A DNA stretch of 57,282 bases from Gammaproteobacteria bacterium (GTDB taxonomy: Bacteria > Pseudomonadota > Gammaproteobacteria > Pseudomonadales > Pseudohongiellaceae), in the NCBI GenBank assembly GCA_030427065.1, contig JAUHWU010000001.1:1-57282 (forward strand). Reading direction: 5' to 3'. Made by a program: the position numbers and the translations under genes. How positions within the stretch are numbered: position 1 is the first letter of the stretch; every line of letters begins with the position of its first letter. Positions 26,338 through 36,643 of this stretch are shown piece after piece. The notes under the pieces are model-generated. The model did not search any database and had not been told where the DNA came from. It was given only the letters and a program-made list of their open reading frames with translations.

Positions 26338-28773
26338 ATGGACAATCAGGACGTAACCAATCCTTCCGGTACCCTCCCTTTTTTACCCCTGAGGGGTGTT
26401 GTTGTATACCCGCAAATTGTCCATCCACTTTTTGTTGCCAGAGAAAAATCTATCAAGGCCTTAAAGGCAGCGATGGCCGGTGACAAAAAAGTGATTCTGG
26501 CTGCACAAAAGCAACATTCCGATGATGAGCCAGGAAAGGATGACGTATTTACTATCGGCACTGTGGCCTCAGTGCTTCAGTTAATGCATGTTAATGACGG
26601 CACTGTGAAGGTTCTTGTCGAGGGTGTGGAAAGAGTCCAGATCCGCAAACTGCATATTGACGGAGACTATTACACTGCTGAAATCAGCAGCATGAATGGC
26701 AGCACCGTCGAGGAAAAAGATACAGAAATTCTGGTGCGCTCACTACTTTCCCAATTTGACCAGTATGTGCAGCTGAGTAAAAAGATATCGCCGGAAGTTT
26801 TGACCTCCATAACAAGTATTGATGAGCCAAGCCGACTGGTAGACACCATTGCAACACATATGTCACTGCAGTTGCAGGAAAAGCAGAACATCCTGGAGCT
26901 GGCAAACCTCAAGCCGCGTATTGAACATTTGATGTCCTTGATAGAGGCTGAAATTGATATTTTCCAGGTTGAAAAACGCATTCGTGGGCGCGTTAAAAAG
27001 CAAATGGAAAAAAGTCAGCGTGAGTACTATCTAAATGAGCAGATGAAAGCTATTCAGAAAGAAATGGGCGAGCTTGATGACGTGCCTAATGAGGGCGAAG
27101 AGTTAAAAAATAAAATAGAAGAAGCAGGAATGCCTAAGGAGGCCAAGGAAAAGGCAACTGCTGAGCTGAATAAACTGAAAATGATGTCGCCTATGTCATC
27201 AGAAGCGTCTGTTGTCCGGACCTATATAGACTGGATGATCAGTGTGCCATGGAAAAAGAAATCTAAAATTCGTACTGATCTGGCCAAGGCTGAAGAAATC
27301 CTCGATCATGATCACTATGGTTTGAAGGAAGTTAAGGAAAGGATTGTTGAGTATCTTGCCGTCCAGAAACGAGTAAAGAAACTCAAAGGTCCCATTCTTT
27401 GCCTGGTAGGACCTCCAGGGGTGGGTAAGACTTCTCTCGGAGAATCTGTCGCCAGAGCCACCGGCCGTAAATTTGTCCGTATGGCTCTTGGTGGAGTACG
27501 TGATGAAGCTGAAATTCGCGGTCATCGTCGAACCTATATAGGTTCCTTGCCAGGCAAGGTAATACAGAAAATGGCGAAAGTCGGGGTACGCAACCCTCTG
27601 GTGTTACTTGATGAAGTGGACAAGATGGGAATGGATCACAGGGGTGATCCGGCGTCTGCCTTGCTGGAAGTGTTGGATCCAGAGCAAAATCATAATTTTA
27701 ATGATCACTATCTGGAAGTTGATTATGACTTGAGTGATGTGTTGTTTATTTGCACGTCAAATTCCATGAACATCCCGGGTCCTTTACTAGACAGAATGGA
27801 AGTGATCCGCTTGCCAGGGTACACGGAAGATGAAAAACTCAATATTGCCAGCCGCTACCTCGTGCCAAAACAAAAAGAAAATAATGGCTTGAGAGAAGAT
27901 GAACTTACCCTGTCTGATGATGCGATTTTAAATCTGATCAGGCATTACACCCGTGAAGCAGGCGTTCGCGGTCTTGAAAGAGAAATTGCCAAAATTTGCA
28001 GAAAGATTGTGAAACAACATGTTTCGGAAAAAAGTTCTCCGAAGTTAAAACTTACTGCAAAAGACCTTGAACAATATGTGGGCGTACAAAAATACGATTA
28101 CGGCAGAGCGGAAGAAGAAGATGCCATAGGCCAGGTGAATGGTCTCGCATGGACCCAGGTCGGGGGTGAGCTGCTTACTATTGAAGCAGTTGCAACACCG
28201 GGCAAGGGAAAAACAACCATGACTGGCTCTCTGGGCGACATAATGCAGGAGTCTATCCAGGCTGCGTTAACCGTGGTCAGAAGTCGTGCTGCCACATTAG
28301 GTCTGAAAGAAAACTTTCATGAAAACAATGATCTACACGTTCACGTTCCTGAAGGTGCGACACCAAAAGATGGTCCCAGTGCCGGTGTGGGAATGTGTAC
28401 AGCACTGGTTTCTGTACTGACAGGGATACCGGTGAGAAAAGACGTAGCCATGACAGGTGAAATAACACTCAGAGGTCAGGTCCTTCCTATCGGAGGTTTG
28501 AAAGAAAAATTACTTGCTGCCCATCGTGGTGATATAGGAACGGTGATTATTCCTAAAGAAAATGAAAGGGATCTGAAAGAAATTCCGGATAACATCAAGG
28601 CAGATTTGGACATTAAACCGGTCAAGTGGATTGATGAAGTTTTGGAAATTGCCCTTGCCTATATGCCGGAACCCGCGGAAGATAATAAAACTCAAGCACT
28701 TGAAAAAGGTTCCTCAAAATCAACTGAGAATAGGGTCAAGGATAAAAGAAAAAAATCTATAAATACACACTAG
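26338..28773 (+). CDS. lon: ATP-dependent protease Lon
   Basis: The cytoplasmic AAA+ protease that removes misfolded and short-lived regulatory proteins. It is 811 residues: N-terminal substrate domain (about 10-205), coiled-coil linker, AAA+ module with Walker A GPPGVGKT near 360, and the C-terminal protease domain. The catalytic dyad is Ser681 ([11 protein letters not shown]) and Lys724 ([13 protein letters not shown]). The C-terminal tail, rich in Lys and Ser (last 35 residues), is longer than in E. coli. ATG 26338 gives the normal N-terminus. Confidence 0.97.
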   Translation: MDNQDVTNPSGTLPFLPLRGVVVYPQIVHPLFVAREKSIKALKAAMAGDKKVILAAQKQHSDDEPGKDDVFTIGTVASVLQLMHVNDGTVKVLVEGVERVQIRKLHIDGDYYTAEISSMNGSTVEEKDTEILVRSLLSQFDQYVQLSKKISPEVLTSITSIDEPSRLVDTIATHMSLQLQEKQNILELANLKPRIEHLMSLIEAEIDIFQVEKRIRGRVKKQMEKSQREYYLNEQMKAIQKEMGELDDVPNEGEELKNKIEEAGMPKEAKEKATAELNKLKMMSPMSSEASVVRTYIDWMISVPWKKKSKIRTDLAKAEEILDHDHYGLKEVKERIVEYLAVQKRVKKLKGPILCLVGPPGVGKTSLGESVARATGRKFVRMALGGVRDEAEIRGHRRTYIGSLPGKVIQKMAKVGVRNPLVLLDEVDKMGMDHRGDPASALLEVLDPEQNHNFNDHYLEVDYDLSDVLFICTSNSMNIPGPLLDRMEVIRLPGYTEDEKLNIASRYLVPKQKENNGLREDELTLSDDAILNLIRHYTREAGVRGLEREIAKICRKIVKQHVSEKSSPKLKLTAKDLEQYVGVQKYDYGRAEEEDAIGQVNGLAWTQVGGELLTIEAVATPGKGKTTMTGSLGDIMQESIQAALTVVRSRAATLGLKENFHENNDLHVHVPEGATPKDGPSAGVGMCTALVSVLTGIPVRKDVAMTGEITLRGQVLPIGGLKEKLLAAHRGDIGTVIIPKENERDLKEIPDNIKADLDIKPVKWIDEVLEIALAYMPEPAEDNKTQALEKGSSKSTENRVKDKRKKSINTH

Positions 28774-28788
28774 GAAACCTTGTATTCC

Positions 28789-28818
28789 TTGACATTCCTT
28801 CAATACAGTTGGTATAAA
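28789..28818 (+). promoter_or_regulatory. predicted sigma-70 promoter of hupB
   Basis: TTGACA (28789-28794), an 18-nt spacer and TATAAA (28813-28818) lie 92 nt before the hupB start codon, just after lon. Both boxes are close to consensus, which suits an abundant nucleoid protein. Confidence 0.55.
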
Positions 28819-28910
28819 GTTTATTGATTTAAAGGCTGGTTAATCGCTTCCAAAAACGTAGTAAAACTACTCCACAAAAACTGAACCTAAAACGATAACA
28901 AGGGGATAAC

Positions 28911-29186
28911 GTGAATAAATCCGAATTAATAGATGCTGTTGCTGAAACTGCCGATTTACCAAAAGCTGCTGCTGCTCGTGCCATTGATGCGATGACTGAT
29001 GCCATCGCTTCATCATTAAAATCTGGTAACTCTGTTGCACTGGTTGGTTTTGGCTCTTTTAATGTAAAGGATCGTCCAGCACGTACTGGCCGCAATCCTC
29101 AAACAGGAGCGCCTATTCAGATTGCCGCTGCTAGAGTTCCTTCTTTTAAAGCTGGTAAAGCACTGAAAGACGCCGTTAATTCCTGA
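28911..29186 (+). CDS. hupB: DNA-binding protein HU-beta
   Basis: A 91-residue histone-like DNABII protein that bends DNA and compacts the nucleoid. The signature [19 protein letters not shown] (residues about 46-64) covers the DNA-inserting arm, and the C-terminal [14 protein letters not shown] is typical. The start is GTG after AAGGGGAT. Placement directly after lon is the standard gammaproteobacterial arrangement. A strong terminator follows at 29243. Confidence 0.97.
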   Translation: MNKSELIDAVAETADLPKAAAARAIDAMTDAIASSLKSGNSVALVGFGSFNVKDRPARTGRNPQTGAPIQIAAARVPSFKAGKALKDAVNS

Positions 29187-29242
29187 TGGCGTTACCTTCG
29201 GCTGGTTAATAACAGTCGGAAAACTCAGGATAGTATATAGAG

Positions 29243-29270
29243 GGCGCATCATTGATGCGCCTTCTGTTTT
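29243..29270 (+). terminator. rho-independent terminator of hupB
   Basis: GGCGCATC (29243-29250), loop ATT, GATGCGCC (29254-29261), then TTCTGTTTT. An 8-bp GC-rich stem with a T-rich tail, 56 nt after the hupB stop. Confidence 0.75.
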
Positions 29271-29311
29271 ATTAGTCGTTAAGATTCCTGGTAACGATTA
29301 GTAGTGTAAAA

Positions 29312-29339
29312 TTAGCAACCAGGGCTTTCACATTATAAA
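29312..29339 (+). promoter_or_regulatory. predicted promoter upstream of ppiD
   Basis: TTAGCA (29312-29317), a 16-nt spacer and TATAAA (29334-29339) could start a transcript near 29346. That transcript would run through the terminator at 29383-29408 before reaching ppiD. A second possible promoter, TTGTTA-18-GATAAT, has its -10 at 29388-29393, inside the terminator stem. Confidence 0.35.
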
Positions 29340-29382
29340 TAATTGCAAAATGTGGAAACTGCTTTGTTATCGAAATTAATGG

Positions 29383-29408
29383 ATGTTGATAATCTCAACA
29401 TTTTTTTT
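29383..29408 (+). terminator. intrinsic terminator just upstream of ppiD (possible attenuator)
   Basis: ATGTTGA (29383-29389), loop TAATC, TCAACAT (29395-29401), then seven more T residues to 29408. This is a perfect 7-bp stem with an immediate T-run, ending 18 nt before the ppiD ATG. It is separate from the hupB terminator 120 nt earlier. It may control ppiD by attenuation or end a small RNA; both are inference. Confidence 0.65.
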
Positions 29409-29426
29409 AAAATTCTGGAATAAAAA

Positions 29427-31313
29427 ATGCTGCAAAAAATTCGAGATAATTCCCAGGGTATTGGAGCCAAGATTTTTGTCTGGTTTATTATCGTAATATT
29501 CGGTGCATGGGGAGCCAGCACTATAGTCTCATCGGTCATTAACGGAACACCTGCTATTTCTGTTAATGGTACCGACATTGATGAACTGCAAGTTGAACGA
29601 ACCACCCAGGCCAGATTGCAGGAGATCATGCAGTCCCTCGGTCCGGATGCAGATCTTTCCAGTATTGATGAAGACCTGGCAAGAGAAGCGGCCTTGAATG
29701 AACTTATTCAGCAGGAATTACTGCTCCAGTATGCTGAAAAAACCGGGATGGTTATCTCTTCCAGATCTATTGATCGCTCCATAGCACAGACCGCCGATTT
29801 TCAGGTTGATGGCGTGTTTAATGGAGAACGTGCCCAAATGTTAATTAACACCATGGGCTATACCCCAAACTCCTATCGTGCCGCGCTAGCCTCGCAGGGG
29901 CTGATTAACCAGATTTCCTATGCCTATGGGCTGTCAGGTTTTGTAACCAAACCGGAAATCGAAAACATAGCCAAATTACTGAATCAGACCCGAGATTTAC
30001 GCTATATCCTCGTAAGTCTGGATACTCAGCTAGACAGCATTGATGTTACGGATGAGGAAATTGAAGAATATTACAATACCAATGAAAGCCAGTTCATGCT
30101 TGAAGAACAGGTTTCTCTCGAATATATCGAGCTTGATAAAGACGCTATTTTTGACGAAGTTGTAGTCACTGAGGATCAGATTGTACGACGCTACGAAGAA
30201 GAACAGCTGGAGTATCAATCCCAGGTAGAACGTCGCGCCTCTCACATACTTCTTGAATCTTTTGACGATGATGATCTGGCCGCAGACCTGGCACTGGCTG
30301 AAGAACTCAAGACCAGAATAGACAGTGGAGAAAGCTTTGAAGCCCTGGCCCTGGAATACTCTGATGACCTTGGCTCTGCCGAAGAGGGTGGTGATGTTGG
30401 CTACACCACTGGTGATAATTTTGTTGAGCCTTTCGAACAGGCGCTTTTAACTCTGGAAGTTGGTGATGTATCCAACCCGGTTCAGTCAGAGTTTGGTGTA
30501 CATCTAATCAAGCTGACAGAACAAAGCGAATCCGCAATCGAGTCATTTGAAGAAAGCAGGGAAAGACTGGAACGGGATCTAAAGTCTGATGAAGTGGATA
30601 CCATTTTCCTGCAACGTTCTGAAGAACTGGGTAATCTGGCTTTTGAGTCCTTTGATCTCACTGATCCTGCCCGGATTATGGGTATTGAGATTAAAACAAC
30701 ACAATTGTTTAGCCGCAGTGGAGGCGTCGGTATTGCCGCAAATAGCGATGTTATCAACTCTGCATTCAGCCCACAGATATTGCTGGATGGGCTGAACAGT
30801 GACCTCATCTCTATCAGTCCCTCACGAAGCGTGGTGATCCGGGTTCTGGAGCACAATCAACCGCGACTACAGGCGATGGAAGATGTACGAGGCGAAATTG
30901 AGATTATGCTCCAGTTTGAAAAAATCCAGGAACAGACTCTTCGCCTGGGCGAGACAATAAAAACCAATTATCAAAATGATCAAAATATCGACAGCTTGCT
31001 GGAAACCCAGAATTTAAGCTGGAACCAACTTGATGGGCTTGAACGATCTGATCAGGTTCTGCCTCCTCAACTGGTTAATTACATATTTGAAATGCCTGAT
31101 CCTGAAGACGGGGCGCCGGTTATCGATGGGCTGCTGCTCAATACCGGTGAATATGTAGTAATTGAGTTACAGGGTGTCAATGAAGGCTCTCTGGAAGATT
31201 TTGACGAAACTGAATTAAACAGTCTTGAAAGCTTTATTGCCCAGCAGTCTGCCAATGCAGATTTTGAAGCTCTGCTTATAGGTTTGGAGAACAGGGCAGA
31301 AATTGTCCGATAG
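29427..31313 (+). CDS. ppiD: periplasmic folding chaperone PpiD
   Basis: A 628-residue inner-membrane-anchored chaperone associated with the SecYEG exit. One N-terminal transmembrane helix (residues about 13-32, KIFVWFIIVIFGAWG) is followed by a SurA-N-like chaperone domain and a parvulin-type domain at about 265-360 (RRASHILLESF to VQSEFGVHLIKLTE). The parvulin fold in PpiD is often enzymatically weak. ATG 29427 has only a weak ribosome-binding site (TGGAA) in a leader dominated by the terminator. A strong terminator follows the stop codon. Confidence 0.94.
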   Translation: MLQKIRDNSQGIGAKIFVWFIIVIFGAWGASTIVSSVINGTPAISVNGTDIDELQVERTTQARLQEIMQSLGPDADLSSIDEDLAREAALNELIQQELLLQYAEKTGMVISSRSIDRSIAQTADFQVDGVFNGERAQMLINTMGYTPNSYRAALASQGLINQISYAYGLSGFVTKPEIENIAKLLNQTRDLRYILVSLDTQLDSIDVTDEEIEEYYNTNESQFMLEEQVSLEYIELDKDAIFDEVVVTEDQIVRRYEEEQLEYQSQVERRASHILLESFDDDDLAADLALAEELKTRIDSGESFEALALEYSDDLGSAEEGGDVGYTTGDNFVEPFEQALLTLEVGDVSNPVQSEFGVHLIKLTEQSESAIESFEESRERLERDLKSDEVDTIFLQRSEELGNLAFESFDLTDPARIMGIEIKTTQLFSRSGGVGIAANSDVINSAFSPQILLDGLNSDLISISPSRSVVIRVLEHNQPRLQAMEDVRGEIEIMLQFEKIQEQTLRLGETIKTNYQNDQNIDSLLETQNLSWNQLDGLERSDQVLPPQLVNYIFEMPDPEDGAPVIDGLLLNTGEYVVIELQGVNEGSLEDFDETELNSLESFIAQQSANADFEALLIGLENRAEIVR

Positions 31314-31330
31314 AATGTAAAACAGCTCTT

Positions 31331-31368
31331 AAAAAGGCCTGATTTTTCCTCGAAATCCGGCCTTTTTT
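31331..31368 (+). terminator. rho-independent terminator of ppiD
   Basis: AAAAAGGCC (31331-31339) pairs with GGCCTTTTTT (31359-31368), with an inner GATTT/AAATC extension around a short loop. The symmetrical A and T runs could end transcription from either strand. Confidence 0.8.
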
Positions 31369-31547
31369 ATAGCGCAAGGCGATTGCGCTAGATTGCCTCG
31401 AATAACGTTAAACCTTCTAGACTTAAGGAAACAGGCCGTTTATTCTATTTGTCCAGTACTGGCTGCCAGATCAAAGTTAACCGACATATCCTCCTGGCGG
31501 CGTTTCCATTGACACCAGCATCCATGCACAGGCAGGAATTATTTAAG

Positions 31548-33176
31548 ATGATATTAAGTAGATCCCGAATTCCAGTTTTTTTGCTGTCGGTTTTCCTTGT
31601 GGCGTGTGGAGGAGGGAGCAGTGAATCACGTGTGGTAACGGGTAACCAGCAAGGCGTTTTGCATTTTGGCAATGGTACGGAACCACAAGGAATTGATCCC
31701 CATATTGTTACGGGTGTGCCCGAACATCATATTATAGGCGCATTGTTCGAAGGGCTGGTGACTAAAAACCCCTATACCCTGGAGCCGGAGCCTGGCGTTG
31801 CTGAAAGCTGGGACATCAGTGAGGATGGAAGGGTTTATACTTTCCACTTTCGGGATAACGCCCGGTGGAGTAATGGTGATCCAGTGGTCGCGGAAGATTT
31901 TCGCTGGTCCTGGGAGCGCGCGCTCACCCCGGAACTTGGCAGCCTTTACAATTACATGTTTTTCCCGATCCTTAATGCGGAAGCGTTTGCCACCGGTGCC
32001 ATTGATGATTTTAGCGAAGTAGGGGTCAAGGTCCTGGACCAGCTCACCCTGGAAGTGACATTACGCGAACCAACTCCCTTCCTTTTACAGCTGTTTGACC
32101 ACTACAGCACTTACCCCGTCCATCCGGCAACAGTGCTTGCTTTCGGCTCTCCCACCGACAGATTTTCACAATGGTCCCGTGAAGGCAATATCGTTACCAA
32201 TGGCGCATTCATCCTCACCCAATGGCAGGTTAATTCCCATATCAGAGTTGAAAAATCACCGCTTTACTGGGATGCGGAAGAAGTCAAACTTAATGCTATC
32301 GTTTTTTATCCCACCGAAAACATTGTGACTGAAGAGAGGATGTTTCGGGACGAGCAGATCCATTTCACCAATGAAGTTGCTCTGGACAAAGTTCCGGTTT
32401 ATCGCAATGAACAGCCTGAACTGCTTGAGATCGCCCCGTACCTGGGAACTTACTATTATTTGATCAATACCACGCGTGAACCTTTTAATGACGTGCGGGT
32501 ACGTAAGGCTCTTTCCATGGCAATCGATCGTGAATTGCTGGTGGAAACGATTCTGGAAAACCTGTATTTACCGTCTTATGCCCTGGTACCTCCGGGCACG
32601 CTGGGTTATGAACCACCGATAACATTTGGCTATGATCCCGTGCAGGCCAGACAACTCCTCGCCGAAGCCGGGTATCCCGGTGGTGAAAACTTTCCGGCCT
32701 TTGATATTTTGTATAACACTCAGGAAAACCACCAGAAAATTGCTGTAGCGATTCAGCAAATGTGGATGGAGACCCTCGGGGTCAGTGCGACCCCCATGAA
32801 TCAGGAGTGGAAGGTCTATCTGGACTCAACGGATAATTTTAATTACTCGATTTCACGACGCGGCTGGATTGGAGATTACGTAGATCCAAATACCTTCCTC
32901 GACATGATGATTACGGATGGTGGTAATAACAAAACCGGGTTTAGTGACAGTCGCTATGATGAACTTATTCTGCGGGAAGCACCGGCAACACTGGATCAGG
33001 AGAAACGCTTTGAGCTCTACCAGGAAGCGGAAGCCATTCTGATGAATGCCATGCCTATCATTCCGATTTATACTTATCAGAGTAAACACCTGAAACATCC
33101 CAGCCTGAAAGGATTGCCATCCAATATAATGGACTATTACAACTGGAAGTATGTCTATCTCGATGCATCGCAATAG
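31548..33176 (+). CDS. oppA: oligopeptide ABC transporter substrate-binding lipoprotein
   Basis: A family-5 extracellular solute-binding protein that captures peptides in the periplasm. From ATG 31548 it has a lipoprotein signal peptide with lipobox LVAC (Cys20), so it should be lipid-anchored. Upstream in-frame starts (31449, 31524) would bury the signal and are rejected. The pattern EPQGIDPHIVTGVPEHHI near the N-terminus and VRKALSMAIDRELLVE mid-protein are family features. The protein is 542 residues. It heads a cluster with two permeases and a fused ATPase, with gaps of 15, -1 and 12 nt. Confidence 0.92.
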   Translation: MILSRSRIPVFLLSVFLVACGGGSSESRVVTGNQQGVLHFGNGTEPQGIDPHIVTGVPEHHIIGALFEGLVTKNPYTLEPEPGVAESWDISEDGRVYTFHFRDNARWSNGDPVVAEDFRWSWERALTPELGSLYNYMFFPILNAEAFATGAIDDFSEVGVKVLDQLTLEVTLREPTPFLLQLFDHYSTYPVHPATVLAFGSPTDRFSQWSREGNIVTNGAFILTQWQVNSHIRVEKSPLYWDAEEVKLNAIVFYPTENIVTEERMFRDEQIHFTNEVALDKVPVYRNEQPELLEIAPYLGTYYYLINTTREPFNDVRVRKALSMAIDRELLVETILENLYLPSYALVPPGTLGYEPPITFGYDPVQARQLLAEAGYPGGENFPAFDILYNTQENHQKIAVAIQQMWMETLGVSATPMNQEWKVYLDSTDNFNYSISRRGWIGDYVDPNTFLDMMITDGGNNKTGFSDSRYDELILREAPATLDQEKRFELYQEAEAILMNAMPIIPIYTYQSKHLKHPSLKGLPSNIMDYYNWKYVYLDASQ

Positions 33177-33191
33177 AACAGGCTGAACTAT

Positions 33192-34121
33192 ATGTGGCGT
33201 TTCATCGGGCTTCGAAGTTTACAGGCTATTCCGGTCATACTGGCTGTTATTACAGTGACTTTTTTTCTGGTACGCGCCGCTCCCGGTGGCCCGTTTTCCA
33301 GTGAAAAAGCAGTATCACCCCAGGTGCAGGCAGCACTGGAAGCACAATACCGGCTCGATCAGCCGCCCTTGCAACAATATGTCTCCTACCTTACTGATCT
33401 GGTTCAGGGAAATATGGGGCCTTCTTTTTATTACCCTGGACGCAGCGTAGACGAACTCATTCTGCAGGGACTACCCATTACCGCGGAGCTAGGGCTATAC
33501 GCCCTCTTGATTGCGGTCATAATCGGTAGCTTTGCCGGTGTCATTGCGGCCCTTAAACCCAATACCATGCAGGATTATGTTCCCATGAGTTTAGCCATGG
33601 TGGGCATCTGCATGCCTTCATTTTTGCTTGGGCCTGTGCTGGTACTGGTATTTGGCATTATGCTGGATTGGCTGCCGGTATCAGGCTGGGGTGATTCCTA
33701 CGGGGACAAGATCTTACCCAGTATCACTCTCGGGGCGATGTATGCAGCTTATATTGCCAGGCTTAGCCGCTCCGGAATGCTGGAAGTTATGTCACAGGAT
33801 TATCTTCGTACCGCAAGAGCCAAAGGCTTGCCGGAATCCGTGGTAATACTAAAACATGCCCTGAGAGGCGGGTTATTACCGGTAATAAGTTATCTTGGGC
33901 CTGCTTTTGCGGCCCTGCTGAGCGGCTCCTTTGTCGTGGAAACCATCTTCCAGATTCCCGGACTTGGCAGATTCTATGTGCAGGCAGCGTTTAATCGGGA
34001 TTACACAATGATCCTTGGTACCACGGTTTTCTTATCCACGCTGATTGTGGTGTTTAATTTACTTTCTGATATTGCGGCTGCCTGGGTTAATCCCAGATTG
34101 CGTTACCAGTTTAAAAAATAA
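33192..34121 (+). CDS. oppB: oligopeptide ABC transporter permease OppB
   Basis: A 309-residue inner-membrane permease with six predicted helices. The N-terminal MWRFIGLRSLQAIPVILAVI and the EAA coupling loop (DYLRTARAKGLPESVVILKH, about residues 206-225) are typical of the OppB/DppB group. It pairs with OppC to form the channel. Its TAA overlaps the ATG of oppC by one base (TAATG), so translation is coupled. Confidence 0.94.
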   Translation: MWRFIGLRSLQAIPVILAVITVTFFLVRAAPGGPFSSEKAVSPQVQAALEAQYRLDQPPLQQYVSYLTDLVQGNMGPSFYYPGRSVDELILQGLPITAELGLYALLIAVIIGSFAGVIAALKPNTMQDYVPMSLAMVGICMPSFLLGPVLVLVFGIMLDWLPVSGWGDSYGDKILPSITLGAMYAAYIARLSRSGMLEVMSQDYLRTARAKGLPESVVILKHALRGGLLPVISYLGPAFAALLSGSFVVETIFQIPGLGRFYVQAAFNRDYTMILGTTVFLSTLIVVFNLLSDIAAAWVNPRLRYQFKK

Positions 34122-35014
34122 TGACGTCAAAAATCTCTACACAGTCACTTGATCATGACATTCCCAAAGGAACGTCCCTTTGGGAAGATGCCCTGGTCCG
34201 ATTACGTAAAAACAGACTGTCCATGATTGGTCTGGGTTTTCTGTTGTTTGTGATGATAGTGTGTCTTCTCACACCCTGGATTGCGCCTTATGGCTATGAA
34301 GAACAAAATCTTCGGCTCGGTGCAATTCCACCCTCAATGGAACACTGGTTGGGGACTGACACATTTGGCAGGGACATGTTAACCAGAATTATGTATGGCG
34401 GCAGAGTGTCATTGCTGGTGGGCTTTATTGCCACCTCGGTTGCTTTACTTATTGGGGTAACTTATGGCGCTATCGCCGGTTATGCCGGGGGTAAAACAGA
34501 TGCATTCATGATGCGCCTTGTAGACATTCTTTATGCACTTCCGTTTATGATTTTCATTATTTTGCTGATGGTGGTGTTTGGGAGAAACCTGCTATTGCTG
34601 TTTCTGGCAATCGGCGCTGTTGAGTGGTTGGTGATGGCTAGAATTGTCCGTGGACAGATCCAGAGCCTCAGACAACAGGAGTATGTAGAAGCCGCCATTT
34701 CATTAGGTTTGTCGCCGGCAGCGATAATCATGAAACATCTTATTCCCAATGCTCTTGGACCTGTTATTGTCTATACAACACTGACCATCCCCAATGTTAT
34801 GTTGCTTGAGGCTTTTTTAAGTTTTCTTGGTCTTGGCATACAGCCGCCAGAATCCTCATGGGGATTACTTATCTCCTACGGTGTGGAAACCATGGAGGAA
34901 TATCCCTGGTTGCTTGTATTTCCGGGACTGGCCTTGACCACTACATTATTTGCGCTCAACTTTCTCGGCGATGGACTGCGTGATGCCCTGGATCCGAAAG
35001 CCTCAAGAGATTAA
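34121..35014 (+). CDS. oppC: oligopeptide ABC transporter permease OppC
   Basis: A 297-residue permease partner of OppB. It has the OppC N-terminal segment (LWEDALVRLRKNRLSMIGLG) ahead of six helices, and the coupling loop EYVEAAISLGLSPAAIIMKH. The final part LSFLGLGIQPPESSWG is a family hallmark. Starts inside the stop codon of oppB; 12 nt separate it from the ATPase gene. Confidence 0.94.
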   Translation: MTSKISTQSLDHDIPKGTSLWEDALVRLRKNRLSMIGLGFLLFVMIVCLLTPWIAPYGYEEQNLRLGAIPPSMEHWLGTDTFGRDMLTRIMYGGRVSLLVGFIATSVALLIGVTYGAIAGYAGGKTDAFMMRLVDILYALPFMIFIILLMVVFGRNLLLLFLAIGAVEWLVMARIVRGQIQSLRQQEYVEAAISLGLSPAAIIMKHLIPNALGPVIVYTTLTIPNVMLLEAFLSFLGLGIQPPESSWGLLISYGVETMEEYPWLLVFPGLALTTTLFALNFLGDGLRDALDPKASRD

Positions 35015-35026
35015 ATAACCCATATT

Positions 35027-36622
35027 ATGTCACTACTTCAGGTACAGGATCTGTCCATATATTTCCACACTCGTAATGGGGTGGTCAAAGCTGTGGATGG
35101 CATCAGTTTCGACGTAGAGGCAGGAAAGACTTTCGCTATTATCGGGGAATCCGGTTCCGGGAAATCGGTTGCCTGTTACAGCATGCTTGGTTTGGTTCCC
35201 ATGCCACCGGGCAAGATTGAATCCGGCAAGGTCATGTTTCAGGGGCGCGACCTTTTGACCTTGTCCGAAAAGGAGTTACGTAAGGTCCGTGGCAAGGGGA
35301 TTTCAATAATCTTTCAGGATCCGATGACGACTCTTAATCCTTTCCTGAAAATAGGGGATCAGTTGATGGAACCCCTCAGGCTCCACTTTGGTTTGAGCAG
35401 AAAGGAAGCCTGGCAAAGAAGCATCGATATCCTGGAAGAAGTCGGTATCAAGAATGCAGCACAACGCATGAATGCCTGGCCTTTTGAATTTTCAGGCGGG
35501 ATGCGTCAGCGCGTGGTAATTGCCATGGCGCTGGTTACCGAGCCGGAAATTATTATCGCGGATGAGCCAACTACTGCCCTGGACGTAACCGTCCAGGCAC
35601 AAATTCTCAAACTCTTAAAAGAGCTTCAGGAACGGCGCAATATTGGTGTTATTTTTATCAGCCATGACCTGAGCGTTGTAGCGGATATCGCCGATGAAAT
35701 TGGCGTCATGCAATATGGTAAATTCGTGGAGCAGGGCGATCGAAATGCTATCTTCAATAATCCGCAGGACGAATATACCCGCAAGCTATTGGCGGCGGTA
35801 CCAGGGACACAAAAGTTCTGTGCCTCTCTTTCACCTGCTGCCATGATAAAAATTGAAGACCTGGTCGTCGAATTTCCGGGGGGAAAAAATCAGGACACGG
35901 TAATTGCTGTCAACTCCGTTAGCCTTGATATTAATCGCCATGAAATTCTCGGCCTGGTTGGCGAATCCGGATCGGGCAAATCTACTCTGGGCCGCGCAAT
36001 CACTCGACTGGTAACACCAACATCGGGAAAGATTTATTTTAACGACGAAGAAATCAGTCATTACTCGTTGGCAAGGATGAAACCGCTGAGACGGCATATG
36101 CAGATCATTTTTCAGGATCCCTATGCCAGCCTGAATCCGCGTATGACAGTATATGACACATTGGCAGAACCGCTTTTATTGCATGGCATATGCAAACGCA
36201 AGGATTTGGAAACTGAAGTATTTGCCTTGATGGATTCTGTCGGTCTGTCCCGGGAAAGCGTGCTGCGCTATCCCCATGAATTTTCCGGTGGGCAGCGGCA
36301 ACGTATTGCCATTGGTCGCGCCATCGCCACCAAACCGGAATTTATAGTGGCTGATGAACCGGTTTCCGCTCTGGACGTTACTATTCAGGCTCAAATACTT
36401 GATCTGCTACTGGAATTGGTCGAGCGCTTTGATCTGACCATGCTGTTTATCTCCCATGACCTTGGGGTAGTGCGCTATTTATCTGATCGGATCGTGGTAA
36501 TGAAAGAAGGTGTGCTGGTAGAAACCGGAACTGTCAGTGAGGTGTTTGAAACGCCAAGCCAGGATTATACCAAGGCCTTGCTTGATGCTATTCCTGGCAA
36601 GTCACTGCTGGACGGTCTTTGA
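35027..36622 (+). CDS. oligopeptide ABC transporter, fused double ATPase (OppD-OppF)
   Basis: A 531-residue protein with two complete ABC ATPase domains, corresponding to OppD and OppF in one chain. Domain 1 has Walker A GESGSGKSVA (about 42-51) and signature FSGGMRQRV; domain 2 has Walker A GESGSGKSTL (about 316-325) and signature FSGGQRQRI. The linker is at about 260-275. The same fusion occurs in YejF and GsiA, so the importer may be Yej-like. The substrate is peptide-like by family, but specificity cannot be read from sequence. Confidence 0.93.
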   Translation: MSLLQVQDLSIYFHTRNGVVKAVDGISFDVEAGKTFAIIGESGSGKSVACYSMLGLVPMPPGKIESGKVMFQGRDLLTLSEKELRKVRGKGISIIFQDPMTTLNPFLKIGDQLMEPLRLHFGLSRKEAWQRSIDILEEVGIKNAAQRMNAWPFEFSGGMRQRVVIAMALVTEPEIIIADEPTTALDVTVQAQILKLLKELQERRNIGVIFISHDLSVVADIADEIGVMQYGKFVEQGDRNAIFNNPQDEYTRKLLAAVPGTQKFCASLSPAAMIKIEDLVVEFPGGKNQDTVIAVNSVSLDINRHEILGLVGESGSGKSTLGRAITRLVTPTSGKIYFNDEEISHYSLARMKPLRRHMQIIFQDPYASLNPRMTVYDTLAEPLLLHGICKRKDLETEVFALMDSVGLSRESVLRYPHEFSGGQRQRIAIGRAIATKPEFIVADEPVSALDVTIQAQILDLLLELVERFDLTMLFISHDLGVVRYLSDRIVVMKEGVLVETGTVSEVFETPSQDYTKALLDAIPGKSLLDGL

Positions 36623-36643
36623 ACCCCGCTGTAAAAAACCGTT

